DNA of 40,981 bases from Candidatus Ventrenecus stercoripullorum (GTDB lineage: Bacteria > Bacillota_I > Bacilli_A > RF39 > UBA660). Position 1 is the first letter of the stretch. Each line of letters starts with the position of its first letter. The stretch lies in the NCBI GenBank assembly GCA_018712835.1, contig DVGF01000032.1, forward strand, positions 1 to 40,981, read 5' to 3'. The position numbers and the translations under genes are program-made. The notes below the pieces were generated by a model that saw only the letters and a list, made by a program, of their open reading frames with translations, was not told where the DNA came from and ran no database searches. Below are positions 1-7,178 of the stretch, piece after piece.

Positions 1-125
1 CCGATATTGATATTGAAATGGACCTAAATAATAAGAGTTATGAGAAAAACATACAAGAAATTGGGAATAAAAATATGGCTTGTTCTCGCTATTCTTTAGT
101 CAAAAAATGTTCGTGTGTCGACACA
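1..125. other. Unassigned sequence ending in a 12-bp palindrome
   Basis: This stretch does not read as the upstream part of the penicillin-binding protein that follows: that frame has stops at 25-27 and 94-96. Another frame is open from base 3 to about 191 but I do not recognise the peptide. The segment ends in the perfect palindrome TGTGTCGACACA (114-125), and recognisable PBP sequence starts one or two bases later. It may be foreign sequence joined by rearrangement, or an assembly edge. Confidence 0.4.
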
Positions 126-990
126 AAGCAACCCAGGCTTTGTAGAATTAGGTCAAAGATTAGGAACAAATACATTGATGAGTTATATTAACAATTTTGG
201 ATTTGGAGCAAAAACTGGCATTGATTTAAATGGTGAGTCAAACGGAATATTATTTAACATAGATAAAATGGGCCCAGTAGAACTAGCAACGACATCTTTT
301 GGCCAAGGAATTAGTGTAACCCCAATTCAACAAGTAACCGCCGTATCAGCAGCGATTAATGGAGGGACACTTTATGAACCATTCCTCGTGAAAGAAATGC
401 TAGAACCAGAAACAAAGTCTGTCATATATACCAAAGAACCTGTGAAGCGAAGAAAAGTTATCAGCGAAGAAACAAGTAAACTAGTCAGATATGCTCTAGA
501 AAGCGTCGTAGCAAACGGTTCCGGACGAAGTGCTTATATTGAAAACTACCGTGTTGGTGGGAAAACTGGTACAGCCCAAAAAGTACAAAATGGAGTATAT
601 ATGGATGGCAACTATATCTTATCATTTATAGGTTTTATGCCAGCAGATGATCCAGAGATCGTTGTCTATGTTGCAATCGACCACCCACAAGGTGTGACCC
701 AATACGGAGGAGTTGTCGCTGCCCCAATTGCAAAATCTGTTTTAGAAACGGCAATCAGTGTACTAGATATCGAGCCTAGTAGTGAAGGAATGGAAAAAGA
801 ATACAATTGGTTAGATACAAAATACGTGAAATTACCCGAAGTAACAGGATTAACAGTAGAAGAAGCTAAAAAAGCATTAAAAGGATTTTCTATAGAATAT
901 TCCGGAGAAGGAGAGAATATAGTCTACCAAAGTCCTAGTGCTAACACTTATATAAAAGAAGGAGAAACTGTCAAATTAATGTTAGGTTGA
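115..990 (+). CDS. Penicillin-binding protein, C-terminal half (transpeptidase plus PASTA), 5'-truncated
   Basis: This is the C-terminal part of a class B penicillin-binding protein (FtsI/PbpB/SpoVD type), a transpeptidase that cross-links septal peptidoglycan outside the membrane. Visible are the block SNPGFVELGQRLG near the start, the third transpeptidase motif KTGTAQ at about residues 149-154, and one C-terminal PASTA domain (about 240-291). The N-terminal membrane anchor, dimerisation domain and the SxxK serine motif are absent. The SxN motif is also damaged: the codon two before the Asn is CAA (Gln) where Ser is expected, which places the break near base 126. The GTG at 115 lies in a palindrome, has no convincing ribosome site and is probably not a real start, so the coordinates mark only the open frame. 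If the break is genuine the product is inactive; if it is an assembly edge the gene is simply incomplete. mraY follows, as in classical dcw clusters. Confidence 0.8.
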   Translation: MSTQSNPGFVELGQRLGTNTLMSYINNFGFGAKTGIDLNGESNGILFNIDKMGPVELATTSFGQGISVTPIQQVTAVSAAINGGTLYEPFLVKEMLEPETKSVIYTKEPVKRRKVISEETSKLVRYALESVVANGSGRSAYIENYRVGGKTGTAQKVQNGVYMDGNYILSFIGFMPADDPEIVVYVAIDHPQGVTQYGGVVAAPIAKSVLETAISVLDIEPSSEGMEKEYNWLDTKYVKLPEVTGLTVEEAKKALKGFSIEYSGEGENIVYQSPSANTYIKEGETVKLMLG

Positions 991-1044
991 TGTCCAAATT
1001 TTGTCAAAAAGAGGAAAAACCCCATGATATATGAGATTTTATTG

Positions 1045-1050
1045 TATAAT
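1045..1050 (+). promoter_or_regulatory. Possible -10 box for mraY
   Basis: A perfect TATAAT lies 21 bases before the mraY start codon, in the 80-base gap after the PBP gene. No good -35 hexamer sits at 16-18 bases, so this is a weak call. It would give a leader of about 14 bases carrying the GTAGGTGAG ribosome site. Confidence 0.35.
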
Positions 1051-1070
1051 ATGAGTAGGTAGGTGAGTGT

Positions 1071-2063
1071 ATGCTAATTTTAGCGAAAACTGCATTAGCG
1101 ATGATGTTAGGTTTCATCTTTGCTATCATATGCGGATTAATTTTTATTCCCCTATTAAAAAAAGTGAATTTTAGACAACATGTCAGTGATATGGTTGGTG
1201 AACGTCACTTAAAAAAAGAAGGAACTCCTACAATGGGAGGAATTATCTTTATTTTACCAGTCCTGATTACATTGTTTTTACTTTATTTAAGAGGGTCTAT
1301 CACATTAAATCATAATTTAATTATTGTTGTCTTTGTATTCTTAGCATATGCATTACTCGGATTCATAGATGATTGGTTAAAAGTAAGGTATCATAACAAC
1401 GAAGGATTAAGGGTTTCAACTAAATTCTTGCTTCAAATGGTAATTGCCGTGATATTCTTCTATATTTTTATGAAAAATGGTGGCGAACCAGTAGTAGAAA
1501 TCACTTCATTAAATATTGTATTACCTCTTGGCTGGGCCTTTGGCTTATTCATTTTATTCTTGCTTGTCGGCTCATCCAATGCAGTAAATATTACCGATGG
1601 ACTAGATGGCCTTTGTGGTGGCCTTTGTGTCATTGCTTATTTAGCGTTTGGAATTCTATCTTGGAACGCAACATGGATGGAAGGATATCAAGAAGTCGCG
1701 ATTTTCTGTTTTGTCCTTGTTGGATCTTTGCTAGGATTTTTACTATTTAATAGTTATCCCGCCAAAGTATTTATGGGAGACTTGGGTAGTCTTGCACTAG
1801 GTGGCGCGATGGCATCGATTGCAATTATTACACGCCATGAATTATCTCTTGCTTTAATTGGTGGTGTCTTTGTAGTAGAGACTCTATCAAGTATGATCCA
1901 GATTATTGCCATTCGCAAATTTAACAAAAAAATATTTAAAATGGCGCCACTTCATCATCACTTTGAACAGTTAGGTTGGAGCGAACAAGATATTGTAAAA
2001 GCGTTCTATGTGGTAGGACTTTTACTTGCTATGGCCGCAATTACTTATGGTGTTTGGTTATAA
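1071..2063 (+). CDS. mraY: Phospho-N-acetylmuramoyl-pentapeptide-transferase
   Basis: MraY transfers phospho-MurNAc-pentapeptide from UDP to undecaprenyl phosphate, making lipid I at the inner face of the membrane. The protein is 330 aa, normal for the family, and strongly hydrophobic with about ten membrane segments. Family marks are GERHLKKEGTPTMGG near residue 42, the aspartate pair in DDWLKVR near 100, NAVNITDGLDGL near 169, and the histidine-rich PLHHHFEQLGW loop near 292. All expected catalytic aspartates are present. The ATG at 1071 is preceded by a GGTGAG ribosome site. It follows the PBP gene as in dcw clusters, but murD does not follow; instead an intrinsic terminator overlaps its stop codon and an insertion sequence begins 20 bases later. 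Confidence 0.96.
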   Translation: MLILAKTALAMMLGFIFAIICGLIFIPLLKKVNFRQHVSDMVGERHLKKEGTPTMGGIIFILPVLITLFLLYLRGSITLNHNLIIVVFVFLAYALLGFIDDWLKVRYHNNEGLRVSTKFLLQMVIAVIFFYIFMKNGGEPVVEITSLNIVLPLGWAFGLFILFLLVGSSNAVNITDGLDGLCGGLCVIAYLAFGILSWNATWMEGYQEVAIFCFVLVGSLLGFLLFNSYPAKVFMGDLGSLALGGAMASIAIITRHELSLALIGGVFVVETLSSMIQIIAIRKFNKKIFKMAPLHHHFEQLGWSEQDIVKAFYVVGLLLAMAAITYGVWL

Positions 2064-2082
2064 GAGAGAAATCTCTTTTTTT
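2057..2082. repeat. 26-bp direct repeat, left target duplication
   Basis: Bases 2057-2082 are identical to 3837-3862; identity stops at both ends (G versus A before, and the first IS base T versus C after). It immediately abuts the left inverted repeat of the insertion sequence, so it is the target-site duplication. A length of 24-29 bp is characteristic of the IS1202 group. Confidence 0.85.
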
Positions 2083-2083
2083 T
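2062..2083 (+). terminator. Intrinsic terminator of mraY (left copy)
   Basis: AAGAGA-GAAA-TCTCTT forms a six-pair stem with a four-base loop, followed by a T run. The stem begins inside the mraY stop codon. The same sequence recurs at 3842-3862 because it lies in the direct repeat flanking the insertion sequence. Confidence 0.8.
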
Positions 2084-2109
2084 GTGAATAATTAGTGAAA
2101 ATGTTACAT
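2083..2109 (+). repeat. Left terminal inverted repeat of the IS
   Basis: It begins TGTGA and ends AGTGAAAATGTTACAT. It pairs with 3810-3836 at 22 of 27 positions, with the inner 12 bases identical. Confidence 0.8.
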
Positions 2110-2126
2110 TTTTATGAAACAATTAT

Positions 2127-2200
2127 AAGTGAAAATGTTACATAAAATATGATGTAATTAATTAAGTATATTCCGTTAATTACAAGTAAAAATGTTACAT
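2127..2200 (+). repeat. Two subterminal copies of the IS end motif (left)
   Basis: AAGTGAAAATGTTACAT at 2127-2143 and AAGTAAAAATGTTACAT at 2184-2200 repeat the inner half of the terminal inverted repeat in the same orientation. They are probable additional transposase-binding sites. Between 2201 and 2320 I see only AT-rich sequence. Confidence 0.6.
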
Positions 2201-2320
2201 CATTTGTATTGAAATATATTTGTTAAGAAAATAAAGAAAAACAAAGAATAATATATAAAAAGCTTGTTTGTTAAATAACAGGCTTTTATTAAACTATCTT
2301 TGAAATATAAAACAATATTT

Positions 2321-3664
2321 CTAATGATGATTTCTTAACATCATGTTTTTTCTCCACGGATGATTTGCTGGTGGAATATATTTTTTCTTTTCCAATGGTA
2401 AGTTATTATCTTTTTCTTTTTTCATAATTTTTTCTCTGCTTTCTAATTCTGTTAACTGATAGTAATTATTTTCGATTTCACACCAATACTCAGCATTATA
2501 AGTAATTAAAAAAGTACATTGTGTTTTTTTGATAAAACATACAACTTCTCCAGTATTAGAATCAATTGGAACGTAGTATTTACCATTGTATTTTATAGAT
2601 GAAGCATTGTCTATGATTCTAGTATACTTCTCGGATATAATTAAATTTAGTTCTTCTTCTGTATAATGATTAGGTTTCATTTTGGAAGTATTGGAATTAA
2701 TTTCATATGAGAACTTCTTATTCATTTTAGGGATAAACACTTCATTTAAATACTTATTTACTTCATCAATATCTGTTATGTCTTCGTGTCTAAGTTCTGC
2801 AATTAATCTGTTTTTAAATGTGGCATTTTCTCTTTCTACATTTGCTTTGGAAGTAGCTATACTGGTAGTTTCTAATTTAATTCCTAACATGTTACATATA
2901 GTTCCAAATTGTGTTGCATCTACTTGATTTTTATTGTTAGAGAAGGAATTTCTGTTGTCTGCCTTAATTTTTTCTGGGATTCCATAATTAATGATAATAT
3001 TATAAATTAACACAAAGTATCCTCTAGTTAATTCCTCATATTCGAACCAGCCAAACAAAACTTTCTTAGTTCCTTTATCAACTGCTAGATGTAAATAAGA
3101 TACAACATTGCCAAACCATACCTTTTCACATGCGTCCATTTGAACTTCTTGACCAAATCCATACATATTACTAGATCTTCTAGTATGAGCTTTTTCAAAT
3201 GCTATTTGTCTAGATTTAAATAATTCGATTTTTTCTTCTTGCATTTGTACTTCATCATTAATTGCTTTATTCATTTTTTCGTTGTACAATTTTATTGTTT
3301 CTTTATGTGCAAGAGGTGATATAATATCATCCTTTTTAAATTCACTTACCATTAATGAATAAGATATATCATATTTACTTTCTATTTCTTCATAGAAAGC
3401 CTCGAGATTATAGTCATAATATTCATTTAGGTATAAAGTTTCTAGTTCTTTAATTATATTATCATCTTTTTTGTTACTGCTAACTTTTCCACGACTCTTA
3501 TGAACAAAACCTTGTTCACCCTCAGTATAAAATTTTTTTATAAATCTATAGATTTGTTGTCTTGAACGTTGCAGCTGTTCCATAGCTTCTTCCCTTGTTA
3601 TTTCACCATCAATAACCTTTTTTATAACTTCATATGTTTTTCTTTCTTTCATATTTAATTCCAT
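2321..3664 (-). CDS. IS1202-like DDE transposase
   Basis: The transposase of the surrounding insertion sequence: 447 aa, full length. The N-terminal ~65 residues form a helix-turn-helix region (EITREEAMEQLQRSRQQIYR) that would bind the element ends. The central integrase-like core shows the DDE residues: Asp in VQMDACEKVW, Asp in KADNRNSF, and Glu in ATSKANVERENATFKNRL. The C-terminal region has the SIKYNGKYYVP and HPWR blocks I associate with ISNCY/IS1202 transposases. The start is chosen from a GAGGTGGT ribosome site eight bases before the ATG at 3664. Orientation is opposite to the flanking genes. No frameshift or internal stop is seen. Confidence 0.9.
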   Translation of the reverse strand: MELNMKERKTYEVIKKVIDGEITREEAMEQLQRSRQQIYRFIKKFYTEGEQGFVHKSRGKVSSNKKDDNIIKELETLYLNEYYDYNLEAFYEEIESKYDISYSLMVSEFKKDDIISPLAHKETIKLYNEKMNKAINDEVQMQEEKIELFKSRQIAFEKAHTRRSSNMYGFGQEVQMDACEKVWFGNVVSYLHLAVDKGTKKVLFGWFEYEELTRGYFVLIYNIIINYGIPEKIKADNRNSFSNNKNQVDATQFGTICNMLGIKLETTSIATSKANVERENATFKNRLIAELRHEDITDIDEVNKYLNEVFIPKMNKKFSYEINSNTSKMKPNHYTEEELNLIISEKYTRIIDNASSIKYNGKYYVPIDSNTGEVVCFIKKTQCTFLITYNAEYWCEIENNYYQLTELESREKIMKKEKDNNLPLEKKKYIPPANHPWRKNMMLRNHH

Positions 3665-3716
3665 GATTCTACCACCTCGCTTTCTAGCCTAAAGGCAGTA
3701 GATATAATACAATAAA

Positions 3717-3800
3717 ATGTAACATTTTTGCTTAGAATTCAAAAAAAAGAAAAGAATATATTTCTATCTTTTCTCATGTAACATTTTTGCTTAGAATTCA
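3717..3800 (-). repeat. Two subterminal copies of the IS end motif (right)
   Basis: ATGTAACATTTTTGCTTAGAATTCA (25 bp) occurs twice without change, at 3717-3741 and 3776-3800. Its first 13 bases match the inner part of the right inverted repeat, so each end of the element carries three copies of the ATGTTACAT core. Confidence 0.65.
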
Positions 3801-3809
3801 TTATTTTTT

Positions 3810-3836
3810 ATGTAACATTTTTACTTGTAAGTCACA
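3810..3836 (-). repeat. Right terminal inverted repeat of the IS
   Basis: Read on the minus strand it begins TGTGACTTACAAGTAAAAAT and ends GTTACAT; it is the partner of 2083-2109. Confidence 0.8.
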
Positions 3837-3862
3837 GTTATAAGAGAGAAATCTCTTTTTTT
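3837..3862. repeat. 26-bp direct repeat, right target duplication
   Basis: Identical to 2057-2082. It contains a second copy of the mraY terminator hairpin (AAGAGA-GAAA-TCTCTT at 3842-3857 plus T run). Confidence 0.85.
3842..3862 (+). terminator. Duplicated copy of the mraY terminator
   Basis: Same six-pair hairpin and T run as at 2062-2083, created by the target duplication. It would stop plus-strand transcripts leaving the insertion sequence before the next gene. Confidence 0.7.
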
Positions 3863-3863
3863 C

Positions 3864-3891
3864 TTTACTTTTTATTATTTATTGGTATAAT
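3864..3891 (+). promoter_or_regulatory. Promoter of the 3918 gene
   Basis: TTTACT (3864-3869), 16-base spacer, then an extended -10 TGGTATAAT ending at 3891. It starts two bases after the target duplication, so the IS insertion left it intact. Confidence 0.65.
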
Positions 3892-3917
3892 AAGTTGCAA
3901 GAAAGAGGGAAGTAGCA

Positions 3918-5114
3918 ATGACTTTAGAAAATATGTATGAAATAGCAAAGTACATTCAGGAAGAGAGGATAGAATTAAATTCCGAGAATCTAAAAAAAAT
4001 AAAACAGCTTGATAGATTTAATCCAAACCATTTTATATTATTAAGAGCTGATAACCGAATTTTAGATTTATATCTGAGACAAGGTAGTAATTTTGATTTG
4101 GGAGACTTACTCGTTACAGCAATGCAAAAAGGGCTAACCTATGATCAAGTTCTTTATTATGTTCAGATTGTTAAAGAACAACTTCATGAAGATAAGCTCG
4201 TAGTAATGAAGGCATGCATTTTAGCTATTGAATTTAGCGATGACTTTATATTAAATATGATTTTAAAAGAGAAAAATTCTGAACTGATTTCAATTATTTT
4301 AGATCCTAAAAATAAGGAAGTTATTAAAGATAAAAATCTAGTTTTTCTCCTTTCTAAACTCGATTCTTCTAAAAGCATGAATTTAATGATAGAAGCATAT
4401 CAAATAGCCAACTTGAAAAATAATATGGCAGTTTTATTAATGTTTTCTAAGCTAAGTACTGAAGCAAAAGAAGTTATGTTAGAAGCTTTAAAAGTGCCTG
4501 AAATAGCTAGTAATCTATTTTGGATCCATATCATCAGTGGTTTAAGTTATAATCTTGCTATAATGAAGTTAGCAATTAAAATATGCATAGATCCAAATTT
4601 TGAAGCTAGTCGCGATTGGCTGTTATTATCACTAGGTGAAGTAAATAAAAATAAATCAGAAACTTTAGCGCAACTTTTAAAAAATCCACTTATTCAAAAT
4701 GATTTCGTTCTAGCTAACACATTGATTTGTGCGATAAATAATAGCTATGATGCAAATTTAGAAAATGCCTTATTGAAGGCAAGTGAAAAGGATGCGTTTG
4801 ATGGTCAAAGATTGCAATTACTTGTAGATGCATCAAGCCGTTGTATTGAAATTGATATTTATAATATCTTAAAAAATCCAGAATTATTAGAAACTTTACC
4901 AGGAAGAACTACTGAAATTCCACGTTTTATTTATTATCAGTTACAGCGCTACTATGAGCAAGATCATAATTGGAGTAATGAAATAGAAAATGTTCAACAA
5001 TTGTTAGAGGAAGGAAATATAGAAGAATTTGTCAAAGCGTATGAACAGGCTCCTACTGGATTGAGACTTGAAAGAATAAATATACCAACAAAGAAAGAGC
5101 AAATAGAAGAGTAG
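3918..5114 (+). CDS. Unrecognised all-helical protein
   Basis: I do not recognise this 398-aa protein. It has no signal peptide, membrane segment or cysteine motif and looks cytoplasmic. It is almost entirely predicted helix, with recurring units of roughly 30-40 residues in which pairs of amphipathic helices are separated by short turns (for example KNSELISIILDPKN, NLFWIHIISGLSYN, NPLIQNDFVLANTL), suggesting a HEAT- or armadillo-like solenoid that binds a protein partner. That is inference from composition. The start has an AGAGGGAAG ribosome site and the gene has its own promoter and terminator. It now lies between the IS and a cysteine-cluster protein, inside what would otherwise be the dcw cluster. 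Confidence 0.75.
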   Translation: MTLENMYEIAKYIQEERIELNSENLKKIKQLDRFNPNHFILLRADNRILDLYLRQGSNFDLGDLLVTAMQKGLTYDQVLYYVQIVKEQLHEDKLVVMKACILAIEFSDDFILNMILKEKNSELISIILDPKNKEVIKDKNLVFLLSKLDSSKSMNLMIEAYQIANLKNNMAVLLMFSKLSTEAKEVMLEALKVPEIASNLFWIHIISGLSYNLAIMKLAIKICIDPNFEASRDWLLLSLGEVNKNKSETLAQLLKNPLIQNDFVLANTLICAINNSYDANLENALLKASEKDAFDGQRLQLLVDASSRCIEIDIYNILKNPELLETLPGRTTEIPRFIYYQLQRYYEQDHNWSNEIENVQQLLEEGNIEEFVKAYEQAPTGLRLERINIPTKKEQIEE

Positions 5115-5147
5115 AGGAAAGAATTGAAATGGAACTTTCCTTTTTTT
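5115..5147 (+). terminator. Intrinsic terminator of the 3918 gene
   Basis: AGGAAAG (5115-5121) pairs with CTTTCCT (5135-5141) across a 13-base loop, followed by a T run. Confidence 0.8.
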
Positions 5148-5150
5148 ATC

Positions 5151-5179
5151 TTGTTCTTTTCTTGTTTCTTTGTTAAAAT
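5151..5179 (+). promoter_or_regulatory. Promoter of the 5208 gene
   Basis: TTGTTC (5151-5156), 17-base spacer, and an extended -10 TGTTAAAAT ending at 5179, followed by an AAAAGAGG ribosome site and the ATG at 5208. Confidence 0.55.
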
Positions 5180-5207
5180 AATTACTGTTTTGAAAAGAGG
5201 CTAAAGT

Positions 5208-5942
5208 ATGAAAGATAATAGATTTCCAAGTAAAGAGTATTTAGAAAATGAAAAAATTATGTCTTTCTATCATAATTTTGAAGACCCAAGTATATTTAAA
5301 AATGATTGCTGTAAAGAATGTAAAGGCTACTGTTGCAAAAAGTGTGGCTGTGCATACTATGTCGAAGACTTTGAAGATTTATCTTTTGAAAGTTTAAAAA
5401 AAGAATTAGAAAAAGAAACAATAAGCATCACATCAGTTATAGAGATGGATAAAATTCATGGGCAAATGATAAATAACCCAGTCCTATTCTTAAGAGTACG
5501 TAATCGAAAAAGAGGAATAATAGATTTATTTTCAGAAAAAACAAGATGTTCTTTATTAACACCAGATGGTTGTCCATACTCTTTGGAAGAAAGACCTTTA
5601 GGTGCGATGATGTTACTACCAAAAAAAGACCATGATACCCTAGCGTGTGAAACTCTTAAAGAAGTAAATGACATTACCATAGAAAACTGGAAAAAACACC
5701 AAGAAGTTTTAAAAAGATTAGTGAAATATTATACAGGAAAGCCTATGGAAGAACGATTGAAAGAAGAAATTAGAAATGCCATTGCAACTTTGGCAATAGC
5801 CATTAGAAATAATACCGAACTAAAAGAACGACAACTCCAAATATTAGAACCAATTAAATATTTAAATGACGAATTAACGGAATATACAAATCCTCATGAT
5901 TTAACACTTTGTAAAAGGTTTTCAAAGTATATGGATATGTAA
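5208..5942 (+). CDS. Cysteine-cluster metal-binding protein, function unknown
   Basis: A 244-aa cytoplasmic protein. Residues about 33-48 hold a dense cluster, CCKECKGYCCKKCGC, and two more cysteines lie in RCSLLTPDGCPYSLEERP near residues 122-130, then one in LACETL. CxxC clusters combined with a downstream 'C..DGCPxxxxRP'-like block resemble the YkgJ/UPF0153-type putative zinc- or iron-chelating proteins; this is a family-level guess, not a function. The C-terminal ~90 residues are helical. The gene converges with ftsW, leaving only five bases between the stop codons and no clear terminator. Confidence 0.7.
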   Translation: MKDNRFPSKEYLENEKIMSFYHNFEDPSIFKNDCCKECKGYCCKKCGCAYYVEDFEDLSFESLKKELEKETISITSVIEMDKIHGQMINNPVLFLRVRNRKRGIIDLFSEKTRCSLLTPDGCPYSLEERPLGAMMLLPKKDHDTLACETLKEVNDITIENWKKHQEVLKRLVKYYTGKPMEERLKEEIRNAIATLAIAIRNNTELKERQLQILEPIKYLNDELTEYTNPHDLTLCKRFSKYMDM

Positions 5943-5947
5943 AAAAA

Positions 5948-7027
5948 TTACTTTCTACTAATACTTAAAATCATCCCTATACTAATCATAGTAACGAGTA
6001 AACTACTTCCGCCATAACTAAAAAAAGGAAGCGTTACACCAGTGACTGGAATGAGTCCAATTACAACACAGAGATTTAGTGTTGCTTGAATTAAAATTCC
6101 AATCGACAACCCAAAAGCTAAAAACTTTGAAAATAAATCATTGCTTTTTAAAGAAACTTTAACCGAACGATAGAAGAGAAAAAAGAAGAAAGACACAACA
6201 ATTAAAACGCCTAAAAACCCAAATTCTTCACTAATAATAGAAAAAATAAAATCAGTTTGAGGCTCCGGCAAATAAAAATGCTTTTGATGCGAATTCAAAA
6301 AACCTTGACCTAGTAATCCTCCGGGACCAATCGCATACAAAGATTGAATAATTTGAAACCCGCTTCCTAAAGGATCACTCCAAGGATTTAAAAACGAAAT
6401 AATTCGGGTCATACGATAAGGCGCTACAATAATTAAAGCGACGATTCCCATAAGTCCAACTAGACCAATTTTAACAAAGAAAGATACTTTCACACCACTG
6501 ATAAAAATGAGACTAACAAGTGTTAAAACAATGACCATCGCCGTTCCAAAATCTGGCTCTAACATAATGAGTAAGAAAAATACTCCAATGACAAGTAAGA
6601 TAGGCAATACGCCTTTTTTTATGTCTCTTAATTCTTTTTGATTTTGACTTAAGTATTTCGAAACAAAGATAATAAGCCCAATTTTAGCAAATTCACTAGG
6701 TTGAACACCAAGACCACCAATCCCAAACCAACTTCTAGAACCATTACGAACCGTTCCAATTCCTGGAATTAAAACTAAAACTAAAAGAATAAAACAAGCC
6801 AAGATAATTTTATTCGCGTGTTTCTTCCAAAAATCAGGTGGGATGCGACTGACAATAAGACACATAATAATCCCTAAAATAAAAAACAAACTTTGACTTT
6901 TTACAAACTTAAACGGATCTTGAAACTTATATTCTGCCCAAATGGCACTGGCAGAATAAATCATAACAATTCCAAAAATCCCAATGACAATCACAATAAA
7001 AAATAAAAGTCTATCAAAGTGCTTCAT
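5948..7027 (-). CDS. ftsW: SEDS peptidoglycan glycosyltransferase FtsW
   Basis: FtsW polymerises lipid II into septal glycan strands with its partner class B PBP. The 359-aa protein has about ten hydrophobic segments. Diagnostic blocks are MIYSASAIWA near residue 24, NGSRSWFGIGG with QPSEFAK near 107-123, EPDFGTAM near 157-164, and the SEDS signature VTGVTLPFFSYGGSSLL near 328-344. The motif and setting favour FtsW over RodA, though the two cannot be separated with certainty here. The start is preceded by TGGTGAAAACC. Unlike normal dcw clusters, it is transcribed away from murG, on the opposite strand from mraY, murG, murB and ftsQ. Confidence 0.9.
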   Translation of the reverse strand: MKHFDRLLFFIVIVIGIFGIVMIYSASAIWAEYKFQDPFKFVKSQSLFFILGIIMCLIVSRIPPDFWKKHANKIILACFILLVLVLIPGIGTVRNGSRSWFGIGGLGVQPSEFAKIGLIIFVSKYLSQNQKELRDIKKGVLPILLVIGVFFLLIMLEPDFGTAMVIVLTLVSLIFISGVKVSFFVKIGLVGLMGIVALIIVAPYRMTRIISFLNPWSDPLGSGFQIIQSLYAIGPGGLLGQGFLNSHQKHFYLPEPQTDFIFSIISEEFGFLGVLIVVSFFFFLFYRSVKVSLKSNDLFSKFLAFGLSIGILIQATLNLCVVIGLIPVTGVTLPFFSYGGSSLLVTMISIGMILSISRK

Positions 7028-7100
7028 AAGGTTTTCACCATTACATTTTATTCAAAAAAATCAACTTTAGACTAAGAGTAGAAAAAAGAAAAATAAATGA

Positions 7101-7129
7101 TTGACATGACTTGACACTAGTTCTATAAA
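7101..7129 (+). promoter_or_regulatory. Promoter of murG-murB-ftsQ
   Basis: Consensus TTGACA (7101-7106), exactly 17 bases, then TATAAA (7124-7129). A second TTGACA at 7111 and a second -10-like TATAAT at 7149-7154 lie nearby but are not spaced for one another. Confidence 0.7.
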
Positions 7130-7178
7130 AGAATAGAAAAAAATATAGTATAATGAGTATACAAGGAAGTGTGATGAC

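Larger units (their letters stand above)
2083..3836. mobile_element. Complete IS1202-like insertion sequence, 1754 bp
   Basis: The element is bounded by imperfect 27-bp inverted repeats (2083-2109 and the complement of 3810-3836, 22 of 27 matching, both starting TGTGA and ending AAAATGTTACAT). It carries one 447-aa DDE transposase read on the minus strand and is flanked by 26-bp direct repeats. Known IS1202-group elements are close in length, carry one DDE transposase and make unusually long duplications, which supports the assignment. The transposase is uninterrupted and the ends are intact, so it could still be mobile. It sits between mraY and an unassigned gene, exactly at the mraY terminator. 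Confidence 0.85.
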
